Positions 12,400 through 25,600 of a stretch of 64,000 nucleotides of DNA are shown here, piece by piece; position 1 is the first letter of the stretch, and each line of letters begins with the position of its first letter. The DNA lies in the NCBI GenBank assembly GCA_023055355.1, contig JALJCS010000001.1, positions 24,055,881-24,119,880 on the forward strand, written 5' to 3'. A program made the translations under genes and the position numbers. A model generated the notes under the pieces. It ran no database searches. It was not told where the DNA came from and worked only from the letters and a program-made list of their open reading frames with translations. The DNA is from Agelaius tricolor. Its lineage: Eukaryota; Chordata; Aves; Passeriformes; Icteridae.

Positions 12400-13310
12400 A
12401 TAAAATGAGGAACTGTCTCTGAACTTATGGGATGGTTTTGTGATGAGATACATGGCTTGGGCAATCTGATTGTGGGCCATCTGCATCTCATACCTCCTTA
12501 AAGGTGAAGTTTGCTCCTTGCCAATTTTTCCTTTGGAGTTGCACCATCTTTTGCTTGCAACTATTTACACAGATGAGATTTTAACAATTTCTTACATAAA
12601 GCAGAGAAGTTTAGTGGTTTTGCCTAACTAGAGCTGTACTAATATGTTTGAAGCAAGGGCATGTCTTTCTGACCAAGATCTCTCTAAACCACTGAAAGAG
12701 TTGAGCTAAAGTTTGTTGATTTTTTGATGAATGCAATGATTTGGTAATTATCTATTATCTATAAATACTTTCTCTTTTGAGAGTACAGTGTTTAATGTAT
12801 GGTTTTATTTATTAAATAATGGCATATGCTTATGTTACAGGGGTGTACAAGACAAGCCTCCTTTATGAGTTAAATGTTCCATGTATTCAAGCATGGCATC
12901 AATTAAGCTGCACTGAGGACACTGAGGTGCAGTCCTGACTCAAGTGTCCAAACAGGTACATAACACTGTCCATTGAGATGCTCAATTCACTTACATCAGC
13001 AAAGCTGCTGTAAGAGAAGGAAAACTCCTTACATTTTTCAACAAATATTGCTAAAGGTGAGTGATTTTTAATGGAATTTTCATTGTTGTCAGGGTTGGTG
13101 TTGTAGAGATAACTCAAATTTCTGATGTGACAATGCAAAGACACAGAGAGTCTGCTTTCCGTCACCTTGTGATATGCTCAAGAGTTAGGACTTAAGAGGA
13201 GTGACAGAGCAGCTTGGCAGGCACCTGGTGTCCAGCCAGTGACAAATCACCACAATTTAAATAGTAGGCTTCATTTAATTATCACATAATCACATAACAA
13301 TTTACCTTTT

Positions 13311-13372
13311 ATATCTATATCTATATATCTATATATCTATATATCTATATATCTATATATCTATATATATAT
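13311..13372. repeat. Microsatellite, CTATATAT-type
   Basis: An 8-bp unit CTATATAT is repeated about six times, flanked by irregular ATATCT and ATATAT units. It is a pure alternating A/T-rich tract and probably length-variable. Confidence 0.95.
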
Positions 13373-14489
13373 GCAAAACTCTTAGGCACTGTGAGTTTAA
13401 AGACAAAGTCCAGCACAACAAGGAGTGGAACAACACAATGAAAGTTGAAAAGTGGCCACAAGATGTGCTTTCAAAACATGAAACTGCTTGGTCAGAAGGA
13501 GGGATTTCAGTTCTTTGCAATTAACCCTACTCTAGTAATCTTTCTGCAAGAAGGCACAGACATCTGTTTGTCTTTCCATGCAACATATGCTGTGGCAGAA
13601 TGAAAATCAGGAGCAGAGCTAGTTGCCCTTCCACAGACTCCCAGATCCAATGTAAGATTATTGGGATATAGACTATTTGAGGTGGCACAAATAACAGCAG
13701 AGAACAAAACACAACCCAAATGTCCCTAAATTCCAGTACAGAAATTTTAGTTAAACTTCCCTTGATACACTTTAAAACCAACTTGCATTATTTTCTGTGC
13801 TTATTCCTTATGTTTGGTGCAGGTAATCGACTGCTTTTAGGCTTTAAACTAATTATCATTCTGGAAAGCACTTTCCAAACCACAACTGCTTTATGGGCCA
13901 GCTCCTGTTCTCAGTGAATCACAGGAGTTCTGCTGGTGACTTTGGTGGGAGCAGGAGCAGTGCTAATGAAGTAGTCATATAAAAGAAAAAAGCAGGGGGA
14001 AAAGGAAACTACTTTACCAGTGCTTTGAGGTTAAGGTTAGAAGTTTGCTACAGTCATTACAGCAAAATGATTTGTTCTATAGCATTTTCTTGAAAATGTA
14101 AATGCAGCATTGACTTATTATGCACATCCTGATCTTTGCCTGTGTCCGTGCTCTTGCCACATACTCTAATTTTGGCAGGAAGCAAATACTGGAGTCTATT
14201 TTGCTTTGCATTTGCTGTAGACAACTTTTTTGGACTCCATGTGACAGATCAGCTATTTCTCCCCTGCTGTTCTCAAAAGTTTTTATAATATCAACCTTAA
14301 AAATCACATTTCTTTGGCAAATTTCTCCACGATAAAGTCAACCATAAAATGGAAGACAAATGCCTTTGGGCTTATGAATTCTTCTTTCTCTCAAGCAGCA
14401 AAATGCTGTTATTCTGAGAAGCGCCTGTGTTCATTGTTTCTGTGAAATCTGAACTTTTTCCACTTGGAGACAGTTAGCTAGCTCCCTGA

Positions 14490-14800
14490 GAATCCGGCAG
14501 GAGCAGTATTAGATGTTGATCTCTTGGCAGGAGAGCGGGCGGGGGGGAGCAGACGGCCAGACCGCCTCGGTGCGGGCTGCAGGCAGGATGCGCTCGGCGA
14601 GAAGCGCAGGGGCTCGGCTCAGCGTGGCAGCTGTCAGTCTGCAGAGCATCTGTCGGAGCAGCGCTCTGCCGGCGCTGCAGATTCCAGCCCTAATGGAGCA
14701 CATCCTGAGCAGCTGAGCCGGCTCTGCCGCGCTCACTCGACAGCCAGGGCTGCCCCGCTGGAAGAGCTCGGGGGATTAGGTACTCCAAACAGCTGTCTAT
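14490..14800. promoter_or_regulatory. Small CpG island, candidate promoter or first exon
   Basis: Seen: a sharp GC-rich block inside AT-rich DNA with about 23 CpG dinucleotides in under 300 bases (counted by eye), including GAGCGGGCGGGG and GCCGGCGCTGC runs. Flanking DNA on both sides is nearly CpG-free. There is no clear TATA box. A weak donor-like word (TTAG|GTACTC) follows at about 14777 on the + strand. The overlapping frames on both strands (67-92 codons) are Ala/Arg/Ser-rich, as expected from GC-rich DNA, and match nothing I know. Known: such islands usually mark unmethylated promoters or first exons. The direction of transcription cannot be told. Confidence 0.55.
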
Positions 14801-17800
14801 AGCACCGTGGATTTATTTGGGCTAAATGAGAACTTGCTTTCTTTAGCTAAATCAAAATTTATCAGACAGTTTTACTGTTGGCAGTTAAAATAAAATGTGT
14901 TTGCTGAACAGTAAACACCTTGTTACTGTTAGGAAGGATTATATAAACAAAAGGCATACACAATGAAGTCTTATGCCAACTGACTTACTGTCAAAATAAT
15001 ATACTGCTGTTAGCGGAATTGTGCTCACTTGAAGGAAATTATAGGCCTAAAAACACATCTTGAATGACAAAGGAGCCATTTTTCCACAAATAATCTGTAA
15101 AAGGTTTAATACACTGTGCCTCATAGAAGCGGCTTCAGAGACCTAGGATGCTGAATCCTCATACAGGAATGTTAGGAAAAACTGGGTGAACTGCCTGAGA
15201 TCTTCAAAGGTTTACTGAATTTGCATAATGCACTGGATCAAGCAGATTTAACATTTCCCCCCTACGAGATAAGTGAGAGTTTTTTGTCCAACAAAAACTA
15301 CAAAGCCTCCCTTTCAAAATAGGATACCCTGTTCTTCTTTCACTTATTACACTGTGTAATTTATTCAACTACAGAACAGTCATGAGCAGCAAAGTAAATG
15401 TAGCAATCATATAAGACAATTTATGTAGCATAAATCAGCTTCCTTTTACTCCCTGAGAAATTGAAAATAAGGCAGGTATTCTTCTTTGTAATCCCAAGGA
15501 TAAAGGCAGGTCACTGAAAGGAGTTATGGTAACTACAATGAGTTTTGGACTATTCTTCAGAGAGACTGAAAAGGAATTTATTTTCTTTGTTAAAAACCGA
15601 AGTCCCAGTCTAGGAAAACAAAGAGCTAATGTTACATGCACTTTCTCACTCCTTTCTGAATTTCACTGTGCAAAAAGATTTGCATTTCTTCCTACAAATG
15701 GACAAAGTATTTCTTTTAATTTAAGAGTTAAGACACCAGAATCCATCTGAAATTACAGGAAATCTCTTCCACTTGCAGAACCCACTATGTGACTGTAATG
15801 TAGACAGGAAGGATGACTACACTAGAAAAGATGAACAGTATCTCTAAACTCAAGAGCTGAAACCTGCATTCCAGCTAACGGTTTCTCAAGGATAATTTGA
15901 GGAAAGATTTATTAAGTCTGCAAATTCTTGAGTAAAACTCTGTAATTTACACAGATGTGTGTTGTGGAACCCCAGTGAAGCGTTTATTAGTATATTTAGG
16001 TTTATTCCTTGCTATGTCTATGTTTGGAAGACTTACTTTTCTAGGAAGAGAAAATTCTGCAGGTTGAAAAGGGGAATTTTAATGGTACCTTATAAATTTT
16101 CCTTTAGCCAAAACTGGCTCCAGGTGAAGTTAAGATTAAGCTTTCCACACATTTCCCAACAGAATGTCTTGCTTCCTTAATGTTATGCCTGACCTTAGAA
16201 ATGCTTCTTTTCCATATCCTTACTGAAAAGCTTATATAATATTACTCTGTGGACAAATATAGCAATTTCTTTGCAATTAGGTTTTTCCAGTTCTTTAGGA
16301 AAACTTGAGGACCCAGTAATAATCCCTCTGTGCTGTTTGTCATGACTGTGGTGTAATAAAGCATAGAGATGCTCTTAAATCCACCTTCTTACATCTTAGA
16401 AAAAAGTCACAAATGGAAAGATTTCTTTTAGTTAATCTTCCAGTAACAGAAAAATATATCTGGTTATTAAATTTTGCTGCTGTAAATTTTAGGACAAGGT
16501 CTAGAACTACCATTTTGTTGTGTTGAACAAAAATGGGCATTTAGCAATCTTTCCATGGGAAATCAAGGATAAAGTAACTTTATGAGGATTTGGTCTTTTT
16601 GAACCATGTATATAATTTATGCTGGTACATAAGTGATTTGCCTGGACTAATTAATTAGGGTCAAACCCATTATAGGTCCACACTGTTAACCTTTGACATA
16701 AACCTGAAGGATCAGGAAAGATGATCACCTATTTTAATTATTTTCTGAATTCAGGGGTTTTTAAAATGCAATTACAGACAGGGTATTTTATGGAGAACAT
16801 GATACCTGAGAATTTAATCCTTCCTTCAAACCAGGCATTAAATGGCTTACTGTTCCAAGAAAAGGTCTGTCATTTATGAAACTGCATGCAAATTTTTAGC
16901 ATGTATCAAATTACTTTCCCTGGCATGTGATATGGCACAGGCAGAACAGTGACAAAGGAAGAGGCAAAATGAAAGTAAATTCTCCCATGCACTAACGTGC
17001 TCCAGTGTGAAGCAATTAACATTTCCTGAACAATCTGCTGTGCAAAGAACAGGTCAAATGAGCCACCATTGCCTTCAGATTTATTTCCTTCTGTCCACTG
17101 AATTTCTTACATTATAAAAACTCCTGACACCAGTGAGGAGGATACAACTGTTAGGAGCTACTCAGAGCCAGCTCTGCAGTTTGTGCACACTCTTTGGCCA
17201 GGTGCCTGCTGCTACACAGGGGGTTTGATTGCACAATTCTACCTGCCCTCCTGTCTCAGCTATGCACTGACCTAGCTACTGATTACCCCTGCATTTCTAG
17301 GAACTTGGCTATCTCTCTGACCTGTAATCCTTTGTCAAATGTGGTTGACATTTGGGAAAGATTTCCAAAGCTAGAAAGAGATAAAGTGTGTGATTGCACA
17401 GGCTCATTTCCTTAGGGAAGAGTAATACACAAATACATATATATGTAATTGCAGTGATTTATCTGCTAACATATGTATCAAAGCTGTAGGTAATTTGAGA
17501 TTTTGTGGTAACTATAAATGCTGTGTTCAGACACTAGCAAGGTGGGTTGAACTTAAAAAGTTGAAACACAAAGGAGCTCGAAAAATTCCGACTTTGGATC
17601 TGCTGCCAGAAACATAAAGTATGTTACCTCTAAAAATAAGAGCCCTGTCTTCCAGATGATGTGAGTTTCACCTTTAAACCAGGATCAAACTATTTTCTTT
17701 CTAAAGAAACCTATACTTTGGTTATTATCTCTCATTAATCTCCGTGGGAATTAGGCAAACAGCCTAAAAATGTCTAGCAAAACTCACCATTGCCTCCAGG

Positions 17801-20740
17801 TAGCTGCTTTTCTGGACTTCCCCAGCCTGTGTTCACCTTACTTGTTAAATTGGCAGCGCTGTCATCAGTTCCAGCCACCTTTCACTACCACACCAATGTC
17901 CTAGTTGTCCTTCCTCTTGGTCACCATTCAAGCAATGTCCAGCAGTTCTATTTCTCATTGAAGGGAGTCAGTGGCTTGCAGCTGTTCTGGGTTTCTTCCT
18001 CTGGCAAGCAGAGGAATGCACATCTTTAGCTCTGTTGGCTTTACCACGTGTTTGGCTGAGCTGTAGCTGGTCCTGTACCTGCTGCTGCAGTGCTGCCCCC
18101 CAGTAACAGTGTGGGACTTGCAAAGTGACCTTTTCTGTCTTTCAGAGACCTGGTGGTAAGGCCACTCAATACTTCACCAGGTGATCTTAGCCTCCTATTG
18201 CTGCACCTGCAAAAAACACCACCTTGGCTTTGTTGAAGGCAGCATTTGCCTTTCTTTCTTAGGTAGTAAAGTCCATGATTGCTGGTGGTAGTCTGGCTCC
18301 CTGAAACCAGTGTCCCCTCTAGTTTCAGTAAGGGGACAATCAGGGACAGCAAAACATTCAGTTAGGTTTGGTTCTGTTAGTTGACTTGAGGTGTTTGCTT
18401 CCAAGAGAAAGCTTTAGGAAGAAGTTGCTGGCTTGCACACAAAGGAAGGTTGCCCAAAGAAAGAATGCTTCCATCAAAAGGGTTTTTCAGGAAGGCACAC
18501 AGTATCACTTATATTTTCTCTCTGACATGCAAGCAAATTAAGTCATATCAAAGACACTTTATATGTTTTGAATTGCTAAAAGCTCCATAGCTCTTTAAAT
18601 AATTGCCAGCCAGAATATGGGTTTGCATGTTTTTGGAAATGTACATTAGTCTTGACTCCCCTCCAACTGGAATCAGTGGGAATTTGGCCAGCTATATCAA
18701 AGGAAACAGCACTGGGACATGTAAGTTTGATGCAGATGGCTGATTATTGAAAAATATGTATTTGTATGCATATGAAACAGGACAAAATAAACCCAGGAAT
18801 ACAATCCCCATTAAAGAGATGTTTGGAGTAATTTTTTTTCCAATTCTGCTCCAATGGGTCTTGTTCCAAAGCAGATTTAAAACTATTCAAATAGCTGCCC
18901 TTCTCCATTTCCCACTTTTCAAGATGGCAAAAGTTTCAGGCAAATCAGATTGATTTGAGAGATTACTGGCCCTGTGGAAACTGAGAGCATATCAGTATGT
19001 TTAGGACTTTTCTCATGATTACTGAAACATCAAACTTTTCCCTTGATTTGGCCTCAGATGTAAACTTTGATCCTGAGCCTAAAATATTTTCTATTCTAAT
19101 GTAGTTATCTCTAACCCGAACCACAACTGGGGCAGTGGAATGTGTGCTCTGGGATCTGCAGTGAGCCCTCCAAGCCACACTATCAGCACAGAAAGGCTGT
19201 GAGACAGACTGAAGGCACTGGGAAAGCAGCAGTGCCCTTTGTCTCCCTGTGTGTAACAACAAGGGAAACAATCTGGCTAAAAGGCTGAGCACAGCCCCTG
19301 GGCACTGGGCATCTGTATGCACTGGAGAATAAGAGCTGAATTAATATCTGGAGGGACTCCTTCATCTATAGGGAAGCCCTACCAGAAAGATGCATGGCTA
19401 CATGCAGGGGATGTATTCATTTTTCTTTTCTCTCCCTCTGCCTCCCTACAGAAGCCCTAATCACAAAACATGCCATTTTTGTCTGAAATTATTTTGGTGT
19501 AAATGCTGTGGATTTATGCAGATTACATTGCACCACTCTTGGCAGTGTCAACAGGATTTGGGTATGTTTGTGTTTGCAGTGTTCATAAAACCTGGACTAT
19601 CTGCAGTTGAAAAATACACAAACAGATCTGGAGGTGTTTGATTTATTTTCTGAGTCTTGACGTTCTACTAATATGCTGATTCTCACTACCTGTGTCCTTT
19701 AAACTGTCACAGACAGCCCCCAAACCACCTCTTATAAAAAAAATAAAAAAGAGCCTGCACTGCATTGAAACCCCTTAAAATAAATAGAAAATAACTTTTT
19801 TTTCCTTCCAGAGTACTCACATTTGTTCTTTCAAAATTAGGATTCAGCAAATAGTTGGAATACATCTGTACTCAGAGGAATCCACATCAGATCATAAATT
19901 TGTTCATGTTAAACACAAACATATGAATACACTCTTATATCCAGGGACCATGGAAGGGTTTAGAATTTGCACACTTTACTCTGTGTAATGCCAGGGCAAT
20001 GTTTCACTCATCTATGTAAATAAAAACAGGCTTGTTGCATTAAAGGCATAAGTATCCTTATGCTCTGCATAAACATCACAGGATTCAATTTTGAGAAGGA
20101 ATCACATAATTTGTCATATCTTTTATTGTGATTGACTTCAGTGACAGGCATACACAAACATGTGATTTTCCACTCAGTGTATCAGTGTATATCTTGGTGT
20201 GCCTTTGCTGCTAGAATAACAGGAAAAAAGATTAACCTCAGATATGCAAATAAGCTTAATTGAATAAAACAAGACAAATTGCCCCTTCATGGAGCAGTTC
20301 CTGGTTTGGCAATGCTGAGCACACAAGAGCACTGGGAAAGGGCTCGTGTTGCTGCCTCTCATTCCCTCCCTGCTTTTCCTGAGGCTCATGGCAGAGCTGT
20401 ACTGGGGTGACAGCATCTCAGCACTGTCAAACATTGCAGAATGGTGTAAGGGATCCCAAATGTACTGCTGCAGGTACCCCACAGCAATATAATTTAGAGA
20501 CATGTGAATTTACTTGAGCCTTACAGTCTTTCCCAAGAGCCCCAGTTTGGCAACTCAGAAGAAAAGAACAAACCCAACAAACCCTCCCCACCCAAAAAAC
20601 CCAAACTGAAAACATCAGCCTTTACCCTTAAAGTTTATAACCCTTGTCATTGCAAAGCAGAGAGTAAATGTGAGAACAGATGACATGCAAGGGCCTGGGA
20701 TGGGATCTCTGCTAAGATCATTAACCGTGTGTTTGTGCAT
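14801..20740. other. Non-coding stretch downstream of the CpG island
   Basis: About 6 kb of unique AT-rich DNA. Frames are below 120 codons, with no recognisable domain, RNA gene or transposon. The segment around 16.8-17.05 kb is A/T-rich with several homeodomain-type ATTA cores and could be a conserved element, but this cannot be shown here. Confidence 0.45.
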
Positions 20741-20746
20741 TTCCAG

Positions 20747-20839
20747 TGCTGGCAGCCGCTCGTGTGGGCTGGCAGTGCTGGTGGCACGGGAGGCGCCCTT
20801 GGAAGACCCCTCTCATGCTTGCTGGGGCTGCTGGAGGAA
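20747..20839 (+). other. Candidate exon, 93 nt, phase 0
   Basis: Seen: an acceptor (TTTGTGCATTTCCAG) ends at 20746 and a strong donor (GAA|GTAAAG) begins at 20840. The 93 nt between are open as 31 codons (CWQPLVWAGSAGGTGG and onward), rich in Gly, Leu and Ala. The segment is GC-richer than its flanks. No domain was recognised. It could be a non-coding exon or chance. Confidence 0.2.
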
Positions 20840-21685
20840 GTAAAGAAATCATTTGTAGAAACTGTCCTCAGGCTCTCTGCATTGAGGCTATTTATGTTAT
20901 ACCATAAAACCACCCCAACAGGGAATGGTTTGGAATGGTCATATTGTTAAAGAAATGTGTCTTGAAACCAGCATCCTACTTATGAGGGCAAGAAATCTGG
21001 AGGGGAAAATTTCTTCTTTAAGAAGTGTCTACCCTTATTACTTCCCCACCCCTGAAGCTTCACTCTTCCTCCCTTCCCTGGAAAAATCAGGGAAAAATAC
21101 TGGAGCCCAAAAAAATCTATTTGTATGCCAAATGCAGGTATTGTTGAACCATCTACTTCTTCTGAGTGTTGTCTCCCTCGAGTCTATTATTTATCTTTCA
21201 CTAAACAGATAAAGAGGATTTCCTTCTTCAAAAAATGTGTAGCTTAGGGCCTAATAATAAATAACCTTACTTATAAGAGAACTCCCATTGAAGCCAAAGG
21301 AATTCCTTGTTTGAAAAGCACTTGCAAGATCAACCTCTAGGAAGAGAAAGCAGTAAACAAGAGATGGCTGCAATACTGGGGGAAAAAAAAAATCAAAATT
21401 AAAAGATGAGGGATGGGAATATATGGTCCTGTAAAATTATGATGGATAATGATAATATCTAGGGCCACCACCTTTAAAAACAATTGTCTCTTTTAATTCA
21501 GCACTGTATCTACATATGGTGAAGAAGCAGCTATTGATTTTATCAGCCTTGCTAAAATAGTGTTGGAGAAATAACTACAGGAGAAAATAAATTCTAATTG
21601 AATCAAGCTAGGGTGTTGTGATCTTCTGCTATGGAATCTCCATTCCAGGTCTGACTTGGTTTCAGAGAAAATTGCAGTTTGCCCT
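20840..21685. other. Unique non-coding DNA, nothing recognised
   Basis: AT-rich sequence between the candidate exon and the CR1 copy. The short frames have no recognisable features. Confidence 0.5.
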
Positions 21686-21689
21686 GGGT

Positions 21690-22380
21690 AGCCAGGATGC
21701 ATCAGGCCCAGCATAACCAGCCAGATGAGGGAGAGGTTGTCCCCACTCTGCTCTGCCCTGGGATACCCTGGGGTGGCACCTTGAGTGCTGGGGGCAGTTT
21801 TTGGTGCCACAATATAAGAAAGACACAAAACTATTAGAGAATGTCCAAAGGAGGGAAATTAAGATAGTGAAGGGCCTTGAGGGGAAGCTGTATGAGGAAC
21901 AGCTGAGGTCACTTTGTCTGTTCAGCCTGGAGAAGAGGAGACTGAGGGGAAACCTCACTGCAGTTACAGCTTCCTCATGAAGGGAAGGGAAGGGAAGGGA
22001 AGGGAAGGGAAGGGAAGGGAAGGGAAGGGAAGGGAAGGGAAGGGAAGGGAAGGGAAGGGAAGGGAAGGGAAGGGAAGGGAAGGGAAGGGGTAGACACTGA
22101 TCTCTTCCCTGTGGTGCCCACAGAGAAGAGCGCCCGAGGGAATGCCCTGAAGTTGTCAGGGTAGGTTTAGGTTGAATATCAGGAACAAATTCTTCACCCA
22201 GAGAGTGTTTGAGCACTGGAACAGGCTCCCCAGGAAAGTGGGGAGTACCAAACCTGGCAGAGTTCAAGAAGAATTTGGACAACACTCCCAGGCACACGGT
22301 GTGGTTCTTGGGATTGTCCTGTGCAGAGCCAGGAACTGGACTCAATGATTCCACATAGTTGTCAGTAGGGCCAATTCCAT
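21690..22380 (+). mobile_element. CR1 LINE fragment, interrupted by a microsatellite
   Basis: Seen: blocks typical of the 3' part of avian CR1 in sense order. A GCCACAATATAAGAA-like segment is followed by GTCCAAAGGAGGG, then TTCAGCCTGGAGAAGAGGAG, TTCTTCACCCAGAGAGTGTT, GCACTGGAACAGGCTCCCCA and TGTCCTGTGCAGAGCCAGGA. Known: CR1 is the dominant LINE of birds, usually 5'-truncated. The copy is diverged and has no intact reverse-transcriptase frame. It is split at 21980-22090 by a GGGAA array. The 230-codon minus-strand frame across this region, with its PFPSL repeats, is translation of the CR1 and microsatellite and not a gene. Confidence 0.9.
21980..22090. repeat. GGGAA pentanucleotide microsatellite, about 22 units
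   Basis: An essentially pure (AAGGG)n tract of 111 bases, all purine on the + strand. It sits exactly where CR1 copies carry a purine-rich GAGGGGA-type segment, so it probably grew from the CR1 sequence itself. Confidence 0.98.
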
Positions 22381-22551
22381 TACCTTACACCAACAGTGAT
22401 ATTAGTCTCATCTCATAATTTATTTTTCAGTTTTACTCAGTAATTGTATGGTCTTTGATCAAAATTGCTTCAAGAGTTTCTAAGGTGACATGGATTTACT
22501 TGGCCAGGCTGGATAGTGCTTTGGCTCTCAGGGCTGAAGTCAATTCATCAT

Positions 22552-22681
22552 TGAATCATAGCATGGTTTGGTTTGGAAGGGACTTTAAAGATCCAGTTCC
22601 AGCCTCCCTGCCATGGACAACTTCCACTAGACCAGGTTGCTCAAAGGTCCATTCAACCCGGCCTTGGACACTTCCAGGGAA
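22552..22681 (-). mobile_element. CR1 LINE 3' end fragment, antisense
   Basis: Reading on the + strand: GAATCATAGCATGGTTTGGT, then GGAAGGGACTTTAAAGATCC, CTGCCATGG, CCACTAGACCAGGTTGCTC and GGCCTTGGACACTTCCAGGG. This is the reverse complement of the CR1 3' untranslated end, here about 130 bp long. The insertion is opposite in direction to the neighbouring CR1 copy. Confidence 0.88.
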
Positions 22682-25600
22682 CAAAATTACTCAAAGTGAA
22701 ACCTTGAAGGACACTTGCTCATGGAAAATCTTTCCAGACTTTTAAAATGCTGAGCTGGTCTCTTGCCACCTCTGCCCTTTAAGCAGTAGTAGCCTGTTGT
22801 TGTAGCCCTGTGATGGGCTGGGCACACACACAGGGCTGGTCAGACTCAGTAGGGAGAAGTAGTCTCTGGGTAGATGGGAAAAAGAAAAGTTTCTGAGTGC
22901 ACAGCCCTTCTTCAAGTGAGCAATGTGAGTAGGTGAAGCTTGGAGCAATTATTCCCAAGCTGTATTCAACTTGACATTTTTTCTTTCTTTTTTAAACTCC
23001 AAGAAGGGATTTTGTGCTCAAAAGTGTGCCCATTTGTTCAGTTCCAGGCAATCTAAAAAATCTAGCAACCTTACTCACTCTTGAAAGGACAATCACCACC
23101 ATACAGCATATCTTAGGCTAAATCTGGTCATAATAATCAGTGCAAACTGTTTATTCAATAAGCCCCTTTTCTTGGCTCTTGAACAGTTTCTTTATAATCC
23201 TACTTTTGACATTCATAATTCTTGAGTCTGTGAAGTTTGCAAACATATTTGATCTGGGAACAGCACATACAGAGTTTGTACTTGCTACTCTGAATTTGCT
23301 TATCCAAGGTTTGTGATTGATCATAACTCCATTTTACTTGTTAATGGGATGATTTATGTGTTTATAAAGTGTATCTGCTTCTCTGCTTCCTATGCATTCA
23401 GTTCAATTTATTTATTAAGCCAGCTTCTGCTACTGGCCCAAGATATATATCCTACAGATATTTACAGAGAGAAATTTTCTTTGAGAGCATGCAGAAAATG
23501 AAATGCAACTAGAATTCCCCCAAAGCTAAAAGAATAATTTTTTCCCCCACCCCCCTGCCAGTGTTTAGACCCTGGAAAATTCAAACACCTGAATTAAGAT
23601 AGTATTAAATATATGTACTTTTCTTTCTTCTGTCTCTGTCCTCTCTGTCAAATTAATGCAGTACTAAAATATTCTTAAAATAATTCTAGGTGCTAGGAAT
23701 AACAGTTTGCAAAATGCATGTGAAATGGCACGTTCTGACTGCTGAAGCAAAGGACACCAAAGAGTTTTGGTCAAGACTTTACTCTGAGAGTCAGATACCT
23801 ATATTAATCTCTGCATGGAAATCACTTTTTTTTTAAAGTGTATTTGGTGCAAATTTCATGCAACTTTCTTGTGCAAGGAGCCCAAAATTATTTTTAGCCT
23901 TCCTCAATCTAACTCCAAGTTGTCAAGTTATGAGGACTTATGACATTCTTATAAAGAATATGGTGAAAAGAAAGCTAATTCTGAAATAGGTGTGGCAGAT
24001 TAGGAAAAACCTTTGCATTACTGAATATATTCAGCTTTTTCATTCCAGATCTGTAGAGTCTTCCTAAGGAATTGAATTAATGTGTCTTACTTACAAAGCG
24101 CCAGATTAAAAAAAATCTGCATTCAATTCTGCTGAGTCCTCTATGAACTGCAGCTGAAAGTGAGTACTGTGTTACTGTCATTCACAGATTTGTTTTGGAA
24201 TGGTCTCCTCCAAAGGCATGTACATGAATATATATTTACTGTTATATGTGTATGTACATAAATGTACATATCAGCTCACATGCACTCTCATGCTGTGGGA
24301 AAAAAGCCCAGACAATTAAATAATCACAAGACATAGACTTTCTCCTATGCACTACTAGAAATTAGAGTAAATGTTATGCCTGTGGTCTCCTTCAGTTTCA
24401 TCCTGGATGGTTCTGTTAGCTGAAATACATCTGTTGTCAGCACTATGAAGAAATAAAATCTATGGTTTAAACTTAAAATGTGATGGGATATTGCCTGGAA
24501 TGTTTTCTCATATAGACAGTGTTATCTGAGTCCTTCTTTGGCAAGAAGTTCAATCTGAAGACAGTTCTCAGATGGTTTCAGCAGCTTAGTTTGCAATGCC
24601 TCTGGAAGCAGCTCTCTGTTGTCCTCTTAAGGAATTCTCCCTCCTAATCCTTCCAACTTTTTCATCTTCCGGGAAATTCACATTTGACCAAGAAATCTCC
24701 TTCAACTCCTGTTAGCATTTCTGGAAAACAGTAGAACTACCTTTTCACTACAGCCATTGGTGACACAATCTGTGCCCAGAGGAGCCAGGTGCCTTTGTCA
24801 CCCTCAGGCCTTGGCTGGTGGCTGCAGCACCCCAAGGTGCAGCCTGGCTAACCCCGCAGGGATCACAGAGATCCCCAACACTCACATCTGTTTGTTGGGC
24901 TGGGGGAAGCCACTGCCATCAATTGTGGCACCTCAGTATGCAGATAGATGAAGCCTTTCACAACCTGTAAAGTGCACCTAAAAATAGACTACATGGAACA
25001 GCTAATCCACAAATTTCAAAGGATTTAAATTTATTTTTTCTATTTTTTTTTTCACTCATAAAGCAGCATAGAGAGGACATTACAGAAAGGAAGCAAGTAG
25101 TAAATTTGTTGATTTGCCTCTAACAGCTGGTTTGGGAGGGACCAGCCATTAAGACAGAGAAGGAGGAATGCGGGATGGGGGAGTGAAAGGGAGATTGTAA
25201 TAATACTCATAATTAAAATACTGCATTCTAGCTGCAGATTTCTGGAAGAAATTTGATTCCATGAAGTGCTAGAGGCCATGAGTGAAAATTCTTTCATAAG
25301 CAGGAAGTGAGAGAGGGAACTATAAGGAAATATTTTGTTTATTTTGGCCATCATTCTAAAAAACCTGGGCTAAAAGCAAAGAGAAATGAAAGAAAGAATA
25401 CTGATAAATGATGTGTGAAAAGTACCCAGAATTTTTGGAAACTGCAGAGCCTAATTTACTAAGCACGAGTAATTTATTCATGTGTTGTCCCGGAACTAAT
25501 CAATATTTTGCACTTTATTAGGAATGGAAGGTTGTGTTGTCTCTTTCAAACATACGGTAGTTGGCTGATTAATTGAGTGGTTTGTTCAGTAGTATGACCA

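Noticed and set aside
13000..13056. 57-nt open segment between TCAG and AAG|GTGAGT
   Set aside because: The acceptor has a poor pyrimidine tract. Such pairs are frequent by chance.
21662..22354. 230-codon minus-strand frame with PFPSL repeats
   Set aside because: It is the translation of a GGGAA microsatellite inside a CR1 fragment.
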